Source of the DNA: Citrobacter telavivensis
GTDB taxonomy: Bacteria > Pseudomonadota > Gammaproteobacteria > Enterobacterales > Enterobacteriaceae
Assembly (NCBI GenBank): GCA_009363175.1
Contig: CP045205.1
Coordinates: 1,488,001 to 1,552,000 of the forward strand
Length of the DNA: 64,000 nt
Reading direction: 5' to 3'
The notes beneath the pieces are model-generated. The model ran no database searches, had not been told where the DNA came from, and saw nothing but the letters and a program-made list of their open reading frames with translations. Numbering within the stretch: position 1 is the first letter of the stretch; each line of letters starts with the position of its first letter. The position numbers and the translations under genes are program-made. Positions 17,754 to 26,455 of the stretch are shown here, piece by piece.

Positions 17754-17790
17754 CTACCCCCCCCCCAGTACCAAATACTACCCCCCAGTA
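17754..17790. promoter_or_regulatory. RcnR operators between rcnA and rcnR
   Basis: A perfect RcnR-type operator, TACTGGGGGGTAGTA on the minus strand (17776-17790), sits in the divergent gap. A second G-tract half-site, TACT followed by ten G, occupies 17755-17770. This fits the known TACT-G6-N-AGTA consensus for the RcnR/CsoR family. The second site would overlap both divergent promoters. Confidence 0.85.
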
Positions 17791-17802
17791 GCAGCGTAAT
17801 GC

Positions 17803-17808
17803 TATAAT
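17803..17808 (+). promoter_or_regulatory. Candidate -10 element of rcnR
   Basis: A consensus TATAAT lies 31 bases before the rcnR ATG. Its -35 region would fall in the RcnR operator at 17776-17790, which would explain autorepression. Confidence 0.55.
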
Positions 17809-17839
17809 CCACAACGATTTATGTTAATGAGGTGTTGCG

Positions 17840-18112
17840 ATGTCACATACCATCCGGGATAAGCAGAAACTAAAAGCCCGAACCAGCAAAATTCAGGGAC
17901 AGGTCGTTGCGCTGAAGAAAATGCTCGACGAACCCCATGAGTGTGCCGCTGTGTTGCAGCAGATCGCCGCGATACGCGGGGCGGTAAATGGATTAATGCG
18001 GGAAGTGATCAAAGGGCATCTGACCGAGCATATCGTTCATCAGAGTGATGAAGAGAAGCGAGAAGAGGATCTGGACGTGGTTCTTAAGGTTCTGGATTCC
18101 TATATAAAATAG
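17840..18112 (+). CDS. rcnR: Nickel/cobalt-responsive repressor RcnR
   Basis: A 90-residue all-helical CsoR/RcnR repressor. The metal ligands known for E. coli RcnR are all present: the N-terminus, His3, Cys35, His60 and His64. Metal binding releases it from the operators in the divergent gap and lets rcnA be expressed. Full length, with no sign of damage. Confidence 0.96.
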   Translation: MSHTIRDKQKLKARTSKIQGQVVALKKMLDEPHECAAVLQQIAAIRGAVNGLMREVIKGHLTEHIVHQSDEEKREEDLDVVLKVLDSYIK

Positions 18113-18139
18113 CCGGGAACGTTGTCCCGACTCTGTGTC

Positions 18140-18451
18140 TTAGCAATACACTACAGCCTGATTCCGCTGGGAAATATAGCGCTCAACGTGCTTATAGCCA
18201 CTAATGGATTCCAGCGCATGCAACAGGCAGCAGACCGCCCGGGCATTCGTTCGATCGGTTTCGTCTTCACTATGACTTTGCAACGCCTCTTCGCATAGCT
18301 TGCGCACGGCAGGTGGAAAGGCGAGTTTTTGCAGAGAGCGCTCCAACTCTCCAAAGGCGAGCTCATTACGTGCCGTAAAGAGCGATAACAATATCGCACT
18401 CAGCGCGCGCGTTTCTTCTTCGTAGTATCCCACTTTATATCCCTTGTCCAT
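18140..18451 (-). CDS. Small helical protein downstream of the LuxR-type gene, function unknown
   Basis: A 103-residue protein predicted mostly helical and without membrane segments. The start at 18451 has AGGGAA five bases upstream; it begins 20 bases after the LuxR-type gene, so the two form an operon. A central segment resembling NARAVCCLLHALESISGYKHVERYI is loosely reminiscent of the small YcgZ/YmgB connector proteins, but the match is weak. It has three cysteines near the end or middle (VCC and the final C). A role as a partner or anti-factor of the regulator is a guess from context. Confidence 0.7.
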   Translation of the reverse strand: MDKGYKVGYYEEETRALSAILLSLFTARNELAFGELERSLQKLAFPPAVRKLCEEALQSHSEDETDRTNARAVCCLLHALESISGYKHVERYISQRNQAVVYC

Positions 18452-18471
18452 TTCGTTCCCTGTTGTCGGAC

Positions 18472-19173
18472 TCATCTGCGTCTTTGCAAATGCACTGCTG
18501 TACCATCCGTCTCTTTAAGCAACAGCGGATAAGATGACTTATCGCCAGAAACCGGATGCGAGTGAATAAACAACGAATTGATTCGTCCACCCATTCTTTT
18601 TTCAATTCTTTGCTTGTAGGCGTAGATGCTGCGGATATCCATGTCCAACAGTTGAGCGATCTGGTGCGGATTGCTGCCTGCAACCATATGGCCCAGAATG
18701 GTGAACTCCATCTGCGTCAACGTATTCCCTTTGGTGAACGACAAATGCCGTCCGATAAACACCTGGCGGATCTTCTCATTGGCGACATCCAGTCCGTCAT
18801 CGTGGTAAATGATGGCGGAAATCGCAGGATGTTTTTTACGCCAGTAGTTGGCGAGCGACTGCATGTTGCGATCGCTTATCAAAATAATGCCCATGCGCGT
18901 GCTTGCGAGATATTCTATCCACTCTATATCCAAAAACAGGCGTAAAAAGCTGATAGAGAAATCTACAAAAATATAGCCACTAAGTCTGGCGTTGTGATTA
19001 TTATTTAAAATCCCTTCAATGACCCCCTTATTAAAATAAATGCTTTCTTCTGGCCACATGCAAAAGCAAGCATTGGCACAATACTGTAAGCGGGGTGATT
19101 TTTCGGGCATTATTTTACAATGCAAGGTACAACTGCTGCATGTCAAATTCTTTAATTTAACGTCCAGCCCCAT
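18472..19173 (-). CDS. LuxR-type transcriptional regulator with cysteine-rich N-terminus
   Basis: A 233-residue regulator with a C-terminal LuxR/FixJ helix-turn-helix (about residues 150-200, LTQMEFTILGHMVAGSNPHQIAQLL region). I choose the start at 19173, because GGGAGG sits eight bases upstream; upstream ATGs at 19206 and 19233 lack this. The N-terminus holds six cysteines (12, 15, 19, 32, 36, 38), an arrangement that could bind a metal or Fe-S cluster. The middle looks like a degenerate receiver-like domain. By position between rcnR and yqeI it may correspond to the YqeH type of regulator, but this is not proven. Confidence 0.78.
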   Translation of the reverse strand: MGLDVKLKNLTCSSCTLHCKIMPEKSPRLQYCANACFCMWPEESIYFNKGVIEGILNNNHNARLSGYIFVDFSISFLRLFLDIEWIEYLASTRMGIILISDRNMQSLANYWRKKHPAISAIIYHDDGLDVANEKIRQVFIGRHLSFTKGNTLTQMEFTILGHMVAGSNPHQIAQLLDMDIRSIYAYKQRIEKRMGGRINSLFIHSHPVSGDKSSYPLLLKETDGTAVHLQRRR

Positions 19174-19766
19174 ATTGAGAGCCTCCCTATCCGTAGATGA
19201 TTTCATAATTTCATCCGTTTTAAAACATGTCAATACTCAACAAAATGCAACTTTGATAGAGAGAAAATCCGAAAATTTATTTATTGCTATTATTCTTAAT
19301 CGTGACTTTTGTTAGGGCGTTGCCTCTGTATCAATTCAGGTTTCTATCGGGGTCATTCTCCAACGGGCGAAGCATGAAAAAACGCCTCCAGGAATTTTGT
19401 AACAACCACCAGGAAAATCTATATTGCAAAAATGTTTAAGTTTTATCGCTAAATGGCATTAATGGCAAAAAGTTGAACTTATGTTAAATTGTCTGAAACA
19501 ATTGTAACAATGCTTTTGTCTTTTATTAAGTAATGCTATTTATCTGTTTGTCCGTTTTTTAAACGTGAAACAATAATAATGAGTGCTGAGTGATAAAGCA
19601 TCTAAAATGGTCTTAATTAAGAATACATGATCTTTTTCAGCTGGAAGTGTATTGATTTATAAGAAATTTTATTTTTGAGCTATGACCGCACTGACATATC
19701 TATTATATATTTGGTGATCTCTGTATAAGATTTTTGTAGCATGTCATTCATCAAGTAAATGCGAGA
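19174..19766. promoter_or_regulatory. Long AT-rich divergent region between LuxR-type gene and yqeI
   Basis: Almost 600 bases separate these divergent regulators. The DNA is strongly AT-rich (for example around 19420-19700) and contains no supported gene. Long AT-rich regulatory DNA between regulators is typical of H-NS-silenced acquired loci. Promoter elements could not be fixed with confidence. Confidence 0.5.
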
Positions 19767-20570
19767 ATGCACACCGTGTTTGAGAAGTACACGCACACAA
19801 CATTATATACAATTAATAACCTGGTTGACTTTCACCCGGGTGACAGAACGCTGACAAATAAAAATACGCAAAAAACGGTCATTCTTCAAAACCCTGCGAG
19901 TTTCATTCTTTTATATCTCCTCACAAATTGTGGGGTTGTTATTCCACAAACCCAGCTCGTAGAGGTGGGCTGGGGGGATAAAAACACTATCACCTCCGTC
20001 AATACGTTATATCAGACGGTGCTCACGCTCAGAAATGCGTTAACTGAAGTCGGGTTGCCGCGCGATCTGATTAAAACCGTTGCCCGGCGCGGTATGATGA
20101 TGACCGCGGAAATTCAACGTACGGAGATGGAATCGGTTGATAATGCGGGAGAGAGCGTTACCGGGGAGGAGCCAACATCACCCGCGCTGACGGCACCTCC
20201 GCTCAAAATGCGGCCTTCAAGGGAAACGCTAATGGTGGGTGCCGTTTTACTGTCGGTATTGCTGATCGGTGTCGGCCTTTCTTTTGGTTTGTTATATCCG
20301 ACGGCAGAATCGCTGTTTTCTTCCTATGCTATTGTTGATACCACCTCCTTTTCATCCTGTACCCTGTTACTGAAAGGCAATAGTACGCTAAATACTCGCT
20401 ATGCAACATTCCTGACAAGACACCCGGATATCTGTCAGAACCATAAATATGTGTATCTCTCGGGAATGAACAGCGCGAAAAATATTGCGGCAGTCGCCTG
20501 TCAGTTAGATATAAGGGAAAACCCTCAGACCAAATGTACGACGTGGTACTCGATTAATGATAAAAATTAA
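19767..20570 (+). CDS. yqeI: CadC/ToxR-like membrane-bound transcriptional regulator YqeI
   Basis: A 267-residue one-component regulator. An OmpR-type winged helix occupies about residues 15-110 (SVNTLYQTVLTLRNAL and a KTVARRGMMM wing). A linker leads to a single membrane helix near residues 153-175 (LMVGAVLLSVLLIGVGLSFGL), and the C-terminal third is periplasmic with four cysteines. The product matches E. coli YqeI. It overlaps yqeJ by 14 bases. The arrangement is that of ToxR-type sensors paired with a small periplasmic partner. Target genes and signal are not known. Confidence 0.88.
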   Translation: MHTVFEKYTHTTLYTINNLVDFHPGDRTLTNKNTQKTVILQNPASFILLYLLTNCGVVIPQTQLVEVGWGDKNTITSVNTLYQTVLTLRNALTEVGLPRDLIKTVARRGMMMTAEIQRTEMESVDNAGESVTGEEPTSPALTAPPLKMRPSRETLMVGAVLLSVLLIGVGLSFGLLYPTAESLFSSYAIVDTTSFSSCTLLLKGNSTLNTRYATFLTRHPDICQNHKYVYLSGMNSAKNIAAVACQLDIRENPQTKCTTWYSINDKN

Positions 20571-21027
20571 AATAGTAGTATTCATTTCACTGGTTGTAGT
20601 AGTGATATTGGCAGGCGCAGGTTATTGGTATTCACATAAAGGCAAAAGTGGGATTGATTGCCAGGGTCGCGTGGTATGGGAAATTAATAATGAGGAGTTC
20701 CGGGGAGACGTCGCCTACCAGATGCAGAATAACCAGGGGATAGTCACAATCACCGGCGATTTGCATACGCCGGAAGCTGATAATTATAAAATTAGCCGGA
20801 TTATCTATTTCACTTATTACAAGGTGCGGGACAACTATGTTATTAGCAGCAATAACCTCGTGCGGTTTCCGAGTGATAATTTAGAGGCGAAAAAAGGATA
20901 CCGGTCACTGCCCTCGCTCTATCTCTCCGAGCGCGCTTCTTTCTCGCTATTGATTAAACGTTATCGGGAAGGGTGGGTCTTTACGACGGTAGGCGCCCCT
21001 TCGCTGCTGTGTCGCAGTATTGAGTAA
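20557..21027 (+). CDS. yqeJ: Membrane-anchored periplasmic protein YqeJ
   Basis: A 156-residue protein with an N-terminal membrane anchor (IKIVVFISLVVVVILAGAGY) and a periplasmic domain holding two cysteines (DCQGR near residue 34 and LLCRS at the end). Its start lies inside the end of yqeI, so the two are translationally coupled. In layout it parallels ToxS/TcpH, the partners that protect or tune ToxR-type regulators. No enzymatic motif is visible. Name by synteny and similarity to the E. coli gene. Confidence 0.82.
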   Translation: MIKIKIVVFISLVVVVILAGAGYWYSHKGKSGIDCQGRVVWEINNEEFRGDVAYQMQNNQGIVTITGDLHTPEADNYKISRIIYFTYYKVRDNYVISSNNLVRFPSDNLEAKKGYRSLPSLYLSERASFSLLIKRYREGWVFTTVGAPSLLCRSIE

Positions 21028-21056
21028 ACGGCCCGGACGAGCCGTTTACTCCAGCA

Positions 21057-22286
21057 TTAGCCGAGAAACATCACGGACACGCAGAGCAGGCCGACAATCA
21101 GGGTGATCAGATTACCAGGAGAACGGTACGGTTTTAACGCCGGGATCAGGTATGTCGACAGGGTCGGCATAATGAACAAAATCATGGCGATGAGCGGTCC
21201 GCTGATGGCGTAAATCATCGAGATGGCATTCGGGTTGATGCAGCAGACAATAAAGGTGATAGCTGACACCAGCATGATGGACAGGGCGCGGTTAAAGGCC
21301 CGGCTTTTCTTCACACCAACCTGTTGCAGACCGGTTTTGACCACCTCGGTTGCCCCTTCGATAACGCCAAAGTAGGTGCCGAGAAAGGATTTCGACATTG
21401 CCACCACGGCGACGATGATACCCGAAACAGAGAGCCACGCCGGGGCGGCAGGCATCATGGATAAGGCCGAAAGGATAGTGACGCCCTCATTTTTGGCGGC
21501 TTCGATATACGACGGCGGAATCGATAACAGGCAGCTAAAGACGAAGAACAGCACGCTTAAGCAGATAATCAGATAGGCTACCTTCATGATTTTTTTGCAT
21601 TTACCCATGGCCAGCTCGCCATATTTCTCACGTCTGTCGATGGCAAACGTGGAGATAATAGGCGTATGGCTAAAAGCAAAAACCATCACCGGAATCGATA
21701 TCCAGACCTGACGCAGGGTGTGCTGATCGAACGCCATTTGTCCGGTGAGTAACGAGGGTTGCCAACTGCCGGTCAGATACAGCGAGAGAAATAAGAAGTA
21801 AGCGATCAGCGGGAACACCAAAAATCCCATCACCCGAATGGTCGCATGGCGGCCCATCAGAAAAATCAGGTTCAGGGTTAACACCACACCGAGGCTGACG
21901 CCCATGCGGATGCCCAGGCTAATCTCAAGATACCGGGCTAACTGCTCTGTCAGGGAGTTGGTTATGGCGACGGCATAAATCAGAACCACAACAAAAAAGG
22001 CAACAAAGTACAGCGCGGTGATGAGGCTGCCGATCTTCTTACCATAATAATGTGTCACCGCGCCGGTGATCCCTTCTCCTGCGGAGGTTTTAGACGAGAG
22101 AATGAACTGACATAAGGCTCTGTGCGGCCAGTATGTGAGAGGCCAGGCGACCAGGGCGGTGACAAACAATACCATCGCGCCCGCGGAGCCAAGCTGGATG
22201 GGGAGAAACAGGGTTCCTGCGCCAACGGCAGTCCCATATAACGCAAAGCTCCAGAGCGTCTCTTCTTTTGACCAAATTTTCGACAT
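21057..22286 (-). CDS. yqeG: Amino-acid permease of the HAAAP family, YqeG
   Basis: A 409-residue inner membrane permease with about 11 hydrophobic segments, belonging to the hydroxy/aromatic amino acid permease family (relatives SdaC, TdcC, YhaO). Length equals E. coli YqeG. Recognisable features are YGTAVGAGTLFLPIQLGSAG near the N-terminus and the FAFSHTPIISTFAIDRREKYG segment mid-protein. It likely imports serine, threonine or related amino acids with protons; the precise substrate is not readable. It converges with yqeJ. Confidence 0.9.
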   Translation of the reverse strand: MSKIWSKEETLWSFALYGTAVGAGTLFLPIQLGSAGAMVLFVTALVAWPLTYWPHRALCQFILSSKTSAGEGITGAVTHYYGKKIGSLITALYFVAFFVVVLIYAVAITNSLTEQLARYLEISLGIRMGVSLGVVLTLNLIFLMGRHATIRVMGFLVFPLIAYFLFLSLYLTGSWQPSLLTGQMAFDQHTLRQVWISIPVMVFAFSHTPIISTFAIDRREKYGELAMGKCKKIMKVAYLIICLSVLFFVFSCLLSIPPSYIEAAKNEGVTILSALSMMPAAPAWLSVSGIIVAVVAMSKSFLGTYFGVIEGATEVVKTGLQQVGVKKSRAFNRALSIMLVSAITFIVCCINPNAISMIYAISGPLIAMILFIMPTLSTYLIPALKPYRSPGNLITLIVGLLCVSVMFLG

Positions 22287-22428
22287 TTCTTGAACGTATC
22301 AACTATAAAATAAACAAAAAGAAGCGCAATTTACCATAAATGAGCGGGCGGGCGTGAGGACTGAACGGGAGAAGGGGTGGCAACGGGCCTTGCCGGAACC
22401 CAGGTGATTCCGGCAAATGTGAGAATTA

Positions 22429-22884
22429 TCAGGCAGTCACGCGCTGTTCGCGACGCTTCATAACGCGTACGCGTAACGTGTCGTAAGCCCAGTTGTAGAA
22501 CATGGTGTAGGGCAGGAAGAACAGGAAGAAGCCAATCTCCAGCGTAAAGGCCTGTATCAGGCTAACGTTCAGCACGTACGCCACGATACTCACGCCAATG
22601 ACGATAAAGCCGCTTTCAAACCCCAGCGCGTGAAATGCACGCACTTTCGCCGTTCGCTTCACCAGATGTGAAGGCCAGAAACGGTCAAACAGCGCGTTGT
22701 AGATGATGTTCCAGATCATCGCCGTGGTCGCCAGCAGGATCGTCAGTCCGCCCATTTCCAGCACCGATCGCTGCATTAACCAGGCCGTGGTCGGTGCCAG
22801 GATCGCCGTGGCAATCCCTTCAAAACATACGGCGTGGAAGACACGCTCCAGTAACGAACGACGTTGAACCGCATTGTGTTGCAT
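22429..22884 (-). CDS. PACE-family multidrug efflux transporter
   Basis: A 151-residue four-helix membrane protein built of two tandem bacterial transmembrane pair domains, as in AceI. The paired signatures are HAVCFEGIATAIL (with the conserved membrane glutamate) and HALGFESGFIVIG. PACE proteins pump out biocides such as chlorhexidine and natural polyamines in other species. It is divergent, across 101 bases, from a LysR regulator, the arrangement also known for aceI/aceR. Which compound this copy exports is not known. Confidence 0.9.
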   Translation of the reverse strand: MQHNAVQRRSLLERVFHAVCFEGIATAILAPTTAWLMQRSVLEMGGLTILLATTAMIWNIIYNALFDRFWPSHLVKRTAKVRAFHALGFESGFIVIGVSIVAYVLNVSLIQAFTLEIGFFLFFLPYTMFYNWAYDTLRVRVMKRREQRVTA

Positions 22885-22944
22885 AACTTACCTTTATTAA
22901 AAACGCCCGGATAACGGAATAGAGGGTATTTTATCGCTTTATAT

Positions 22945-22960
22945 GATATCTAAAAGATAG
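22945..22960. promoter_or_regulatory. Inverted repeat between PACE gene and LysR gene
   Basis: The divergent gap contains TATC-TAAAA-GATA, a palindrome of the T-N11-A kind bound by LysR proteins, followed by a second related GATA/TATC pair to about 22980. It is a natural candidate operator for the adjacent regulator. Confidence 0.5.
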
Positions 22961-22985
22961 TATCCATCGATAAAGTAGATAGTTT

Positions 22986-23873
22986 ATGCGTTACTCACCT
23001 GAAGCTTTAACCGCATTTGTCGAGACCGTTTCCTGTGGGTCTTTCTCGGCTGCAGCACGCAGACTGCGTAAAAGTCAGTCCACCATTAGCACGGCGATTG
23101 CCCATCTTGAAGCCGATCTTGGCGTTCAACTTTTTGACCGTTCCTCGCGTCAGCCGGTGCTGACGGAAGAAGGAAAGAAAGTGCTCGTCTACGTTCAGGC
23201 GATTCTCTCGGCCAGCGAGCGTCTCGATGAGGTAGCGCTTTCGCTGGCCGGAGAAACCGAAGCGCGGCTGACGTTTGTGCTCTCCGATACCCTGCACCCC
23301 GATGTGCTGGAGGAACTGATGGTGCAGTTTGATCGCCAGTTTCCGCATACCGAGTTTGAATGTTTGATTGGTGAGGATGTGGACGTCATCGATCTGTTGC
23401 AAAAAGAGCGGGCGCAGGTCGGTTTGATTGAAGCCAGGGACCACTATCCCACGGATATCGGTGCGACGCGCTTGCCAATGCAAACGTGGATGGGGCTCTA
23501 CGTTGCCGCTTCCCATCCCCTGGCGAAAGAGAAGAAACTGCAATGGGATCAACTGCACGTCTGGCGTGAGTTGCGCCTTAACACCTACATCGATCGTGGC
23601 GCTCCGCTTGCCCGTGGTCCGGTGTGGTCCGCGCCGAACTATTTGCTGTTGTTGAGTATGGCAGTACAGGGTTTTGGCTGGTGCGCGCTCCCCTGTGCGT
23701 TGGTGGAGGAATTTGCGGCGGAAAAACCACTGATGCAACTCGATGTTCCGGGATGGCCCAAAGCGATTGCTATCGATCTGCTCTGGAACAAAAAATCACC
23801 GCCCGGCGCGGCGGGGAACTGGCTTAGATACCATTTACAGCAAGGCAGTGTCCCAGGCCGCGGGGCGTTATAA
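22986..23873 (+). CDS. LysR-family regulator of the PACE efflux gene
   Basis: A 295-residue LysR regulator with an N-terminal winged helix (SFSAAARRLRKSQSTISTAIAHLEADLGVQLFDRS) and a normal effector domain. It is encoded back to back with the PACE transporter, so local activation in response to an effluxed compound is the simplest model. It is not recognisable as a named E. coli regulator. Complete and undamaged. Confidence 0.88.
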   Translation: MRYSPEALTAFVETVSCGSFSAAARRLRKSQSTISTAIAHLEADLGVQLFDRSSRQPVLTEEGKKVLVYVQAILSASERLDEVALSLAGETEARLTFVLSDTLHPDVLEELMVQFDRQFPHTEFECLIGEDVDVIDLLQKERAQVGLIEARDHYPTDIGATRLPMQTWMGLYVAASHPLAKEKKLQWDQLHVWRELRLNTYIDRGAPLARGPVWSAPNYLLLLSMAVQGFGWCALPCALVEEFAAEKPLMQLDVPGWPKAIAIDLLWNKKSPPGAAGNWLRYHLQQGSVPGRGAL

Positions 23874-23972
23874 CGATTTCCTTTGTGATAAAACTCACTT
23901 TTCTTAAACAATCAAGATAACTATTTTTAACAATCCTCTACTATTGCGGTGTTATTTTGCGCTGAGGTCGTA

Positions 23973-25151
23973 ATGAAAGAGGTGGTGATAGTCGGGGCGT
24001 TGCGTACGCCAATTGGTTGTTTTCAGGGGACGCTGGCACGTCATTCTGCCGTGGAATTGGGCAGTATGGTGGTCAAAGCGTTGATTGAAGCCAGCGGCGT
24101 GAAGGCGCATGCCGTTGATGAAGTGATCCTCGGGCAGGTGCTGACGGCGGGGGCGGGACAAAACCCGGCGCGTCAGTCAGCAATCAAAGGGGGATTACCG
24201 AATACCGTTTCTGCTATCACCATCAACGACGTTTGTGGCTCAGGGCTTAAAGCGCTGCATCTTGCCACGCAGGCGATCCAGTGTGGCGAAGCGGACATTG
24301 TGATTGCGGGTGGGCAAGAGAACATGAGCCGTGCGCCGCATGTCCTCACCGACAGCCGGACCGGCGCGCAGTTGGGCAACAGCCAACTGGTCGACAGCCT
24401 GGTGCACGATGGCCTGTGGGATGCCTTCAATGATTACCACATGGGCGTGACTGCCGAGAATCTGGCGCGTGAATACGGCATCAGCCGGGAACTGCAGGAT
24501 GCGTATGCCCTCAGTTCGCAGCAAAAGGCGCGAGCGGCCATCGATGCCGGTCGCTTTAAAGCGGAAATTGTTCCGGTTGCCACCCAGCGTAATGGGCAAA
24601 CCGTGATGGTTGATACTGACGAGCAGCCGCGAACCGATGCCAGCGCAGAAGGTCTGGCGCGGCTGGATCCGGCCTTCGAACTGTCAGGATCGGTGACCGC
24701 CGGCAATGCTTCTTCGATTAATGATGGCGCAGCGGCGGTGATGATGATGAGCGAGTCCAAAGCGCAGGAGCTGGATTTGCCCGTGCTGGCCCGCATCCGC
24801 GCTTTTGCCAGCGTCGGCGTAGATCCTGCTCTGATGGGCATTGCCCCCGTGTATGCTACTCGCCGCTGTCTGGAGCGGGTCGGCTGGCAGCTGGCCGATG
24901 TGGATCTCATTGAAGCGAATGAGGCGTTTGCCGCCCAGGCGCTTTCCGTGGGCAAAATGCTGGAGTGGGACGAGCGCCGGGTGAACGTCAATGGCGGCGC
25001 GATTGCCCTTGGACATCCGATTGGCGCTTCCGGCTGTCGTATTCTGGTTTCTCTGGTTCACGAAATGGTCAAACGCAATGCCCGCAAAGGTCTGGCGACG
25101 CTGTGCATTGGCGGTGGGCAAGGCGTAGCATTAGCCATCGAACGCGATTAA
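23973..25151 (+). CDS. yqeF: Acetyl-CoA C-acetyltransferase YqeF
   Basis: A 392-residue thiolase that joins two acetyl-CoA molecules to acetoacetyl-CoA or runs in reverse. Catalytic signatures are NDVCGSGLKAL (nucleophile Cys), GGQENMSRAP, NVNGGAIALGHPIGASG with the active histidine, and LCIGGGQGVA with the second cysteine. The start at 23973 has GAGGT upstream; the frame opens 24 bases earlier. It is near-identical in layout to E. coli YqeF, an alternative to AtoB. It stands alone, with a hairpin downstream. Confidence 0.95.
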   Translation: MKEVVIVGALRTPIGCFQGTLARHSAVELGSMVVKALIEASGVKAHAVDEVILGQVLTAGAGQNPARQSAIKGGLPNTVSAITINDVCGSGLKALHLATQAIQCGEADIVIAGGQENMSRAPHVLTDSRTGAQLGNSQLVDSLVHDGLWDAFNDYHMGVTAENLAREYGISRELQDAYALSSQQKARAAIDAGRFKAEIVPVATQRNGQTVMVDTDEQPRTDASAEGLARLDPAFELSGSVTAGNASSINDGAAAVMMMSESKAQELDLPVLARIRAFASVGVDPALMGIAPVYATRRCLERVGWQLADVDLIEANEAFAAQALSVGKMLEWDERRVNVNGGAIALGHPIGASGCRILVSLVHEMVKRNARKGLATLCIGGGQGVALAIERD

Positions 25152-25193
25152 CTCCCCTTTTTTCTCTCCCTCTACATTCCCTTTATACCCGTT

Positions 25194-25232
25194 ATGCCGT
25201 GCGAGAAATCGTGACGGCATTACTGCGTTTTG
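25194..25232 (+). terminator. Possible terminator of yqeF
   Basis: A seven-base stem (ATGCCGT/ACGGCAT) with a 13-base loop precedes a T-rich stretch. The U tract is imperfect, so the call is tentative. Confidence 0.4.
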
Positions 25233-25393
25233 TTTTGTATTCCCTTCATTATTAGCATCAGACAGATGAACTAAGCGAATGAACATACAGCGGTTTGCCT
25301 GGGAGCGTGGGTGTCGCAGACTCGGGGTTAAATCCTATTTCTTTGTTTTACTATACGATTTTACCCCTGCGCTTAATCATGGAATGAATCGAT

Positions 25394-25486
25394 CGTGATC
25401 GGAATTACACTTTTGACAATAAGATGCAGAAAAAGTGAAACGATGTTTTATTTGTAATTGAAAACGGGTTCCTGGAGGACTATCAT
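25394..25486 (+). promoter_or_regulatory. kduI promoter with candidate CRP and KdgR sites
   Basis: A good sigma70 promoter reads TTGAAA (25458-25463), a 17-base spacer, and TATCAT (25481-25486). Just upstream, 25433-25453 is a 21-base imperfect palindrome with halves AAGTGAAAC and GTTTTATTT, matching the KdgR operator pattern. A CRP-like site, CGTGA-N6-TTACA, lies at 25394-25409. Together these predict induction by hexuronate breakdown products and catabolite control. Confidence 0.65.
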
Positions 25487-25563
25487 GGGCGCATAACGTA
25501 AAACGGAACAGCGTTTCGCTCTCCGTCGAGGAATTCCCGCTCAGTACATCACTGGAGGTAAAT

Positions 25564-26400
25564 GTGGACGTAAGACAAAGTATTCACAGCGCGCACGCCA
25601 AAACACTGGATACCCAGGGGCTACGCAAGGAGTTTTTGGTTGAGAAAGTGTTCGTGGCTGACGAATACACAATGGTTTACAGCCACATTGACCGCATCAT
25701 CGTCGGCGGCATTATGCCGGTGGCAAAAACGGTCTCCGTCGGCGGCGAAGTCGGTAAACAACTCGGCGTGACCTATTTCCTGGAACGTCGTGAACTGGGT
25801 GTGATCAACATCGGCGGCGCAGGCACCATCACCGTCGACGGTCAGTGCTATGAAATCGGCCACCGCGACGCGCTGTATGTCGGCAAAGGGGCAAAAGAAG
25901 TGGTCTTCGCCAGCGTGGATAGCGCGACGCCAGCCAAGTTCTACTACAACTGCGCGCCGGCTCATACCACCTACCCAACCAAAAAAGTGACGCCTGCCGA
26001 TGTTGCGCCCGTGACGTTAGGCGACAATCTCACCAGCAACCGTCGCACCATCAATAAATATTTCGTGCCGGATGTGCTGGAGACCTGCCAACTGAGCATG
26101 GGCCTTACCGAACTGGCACCGGGCAACCTGTGGAACACTATGCCGTGCCACACCCATGAACGCCGCATGGAAGTGTACTTCTATTTCAATATGGAAGAAG
26201 ACACTTGTGTCTTCCATATGATGGGGCAGCCTCAGGAAACGCGTCATATCGTTATGCACAATGAACAGGCGGTCATTTCGCCAAGCTGGTCGATCCACTC
26301 CGGGGTGGGCACCAAAGCCTATACCTTCATTTGGGGCATGGTCGGTGAAAACCAGGTCTTTGATGACATGGACCACGTTGCGGTGAAAGATCTGCGCTAG
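25564..26400 (+). CDS. kduI: 5-dehydro-4-deoxy-D-glucuronate isomerase KduI
   Basis: A 278-residue cupin isomerase that turns 5-keto-4-deoxyuronate into 2,5-diketo-3-deoxygluconate during breakdown of pectin-derived or other hexuronates. Zinc ligands are visible in CHTHERRMEV (about residues 195-204) and SIHSG (about 244-248). The start is GTG at 25564, with GGAGG five bases upstream; the ATG two bases earlier is out of frame and hits a stop at once. kduD follows 55 bases later. Confidence 0.97.
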   Translation: MDVRQSIHSAHAKTLDTQGLRKEFLVEKVFVADEYTMVYSHIDRIIVGGIMPVAKTVSVGGEVGKQLGVTYFLERRELGVINIGGAGTITVDGQCYEIGHRDALYVGKGAKEVVFASVDSATPAKFYYNCAPAHTTYPTKKVTPADVAPVTLGDNLTSNRRTINKYFVPDVLETCQLSMGLTELAPGNLWNTMPCHTHERRMEVYFYFNMEEDTCVFHMMGQPQETRHIVMHNEQAVISPSWSIHSGVGTKAYTFIWGMVGENQVFDDMDHVAVKDLR

Positions 26401-26455
26401 TCGCGGGCGCTCATAACGCCTGTCCGTGACAGGTATGAAAAACTAAGGATTTACA

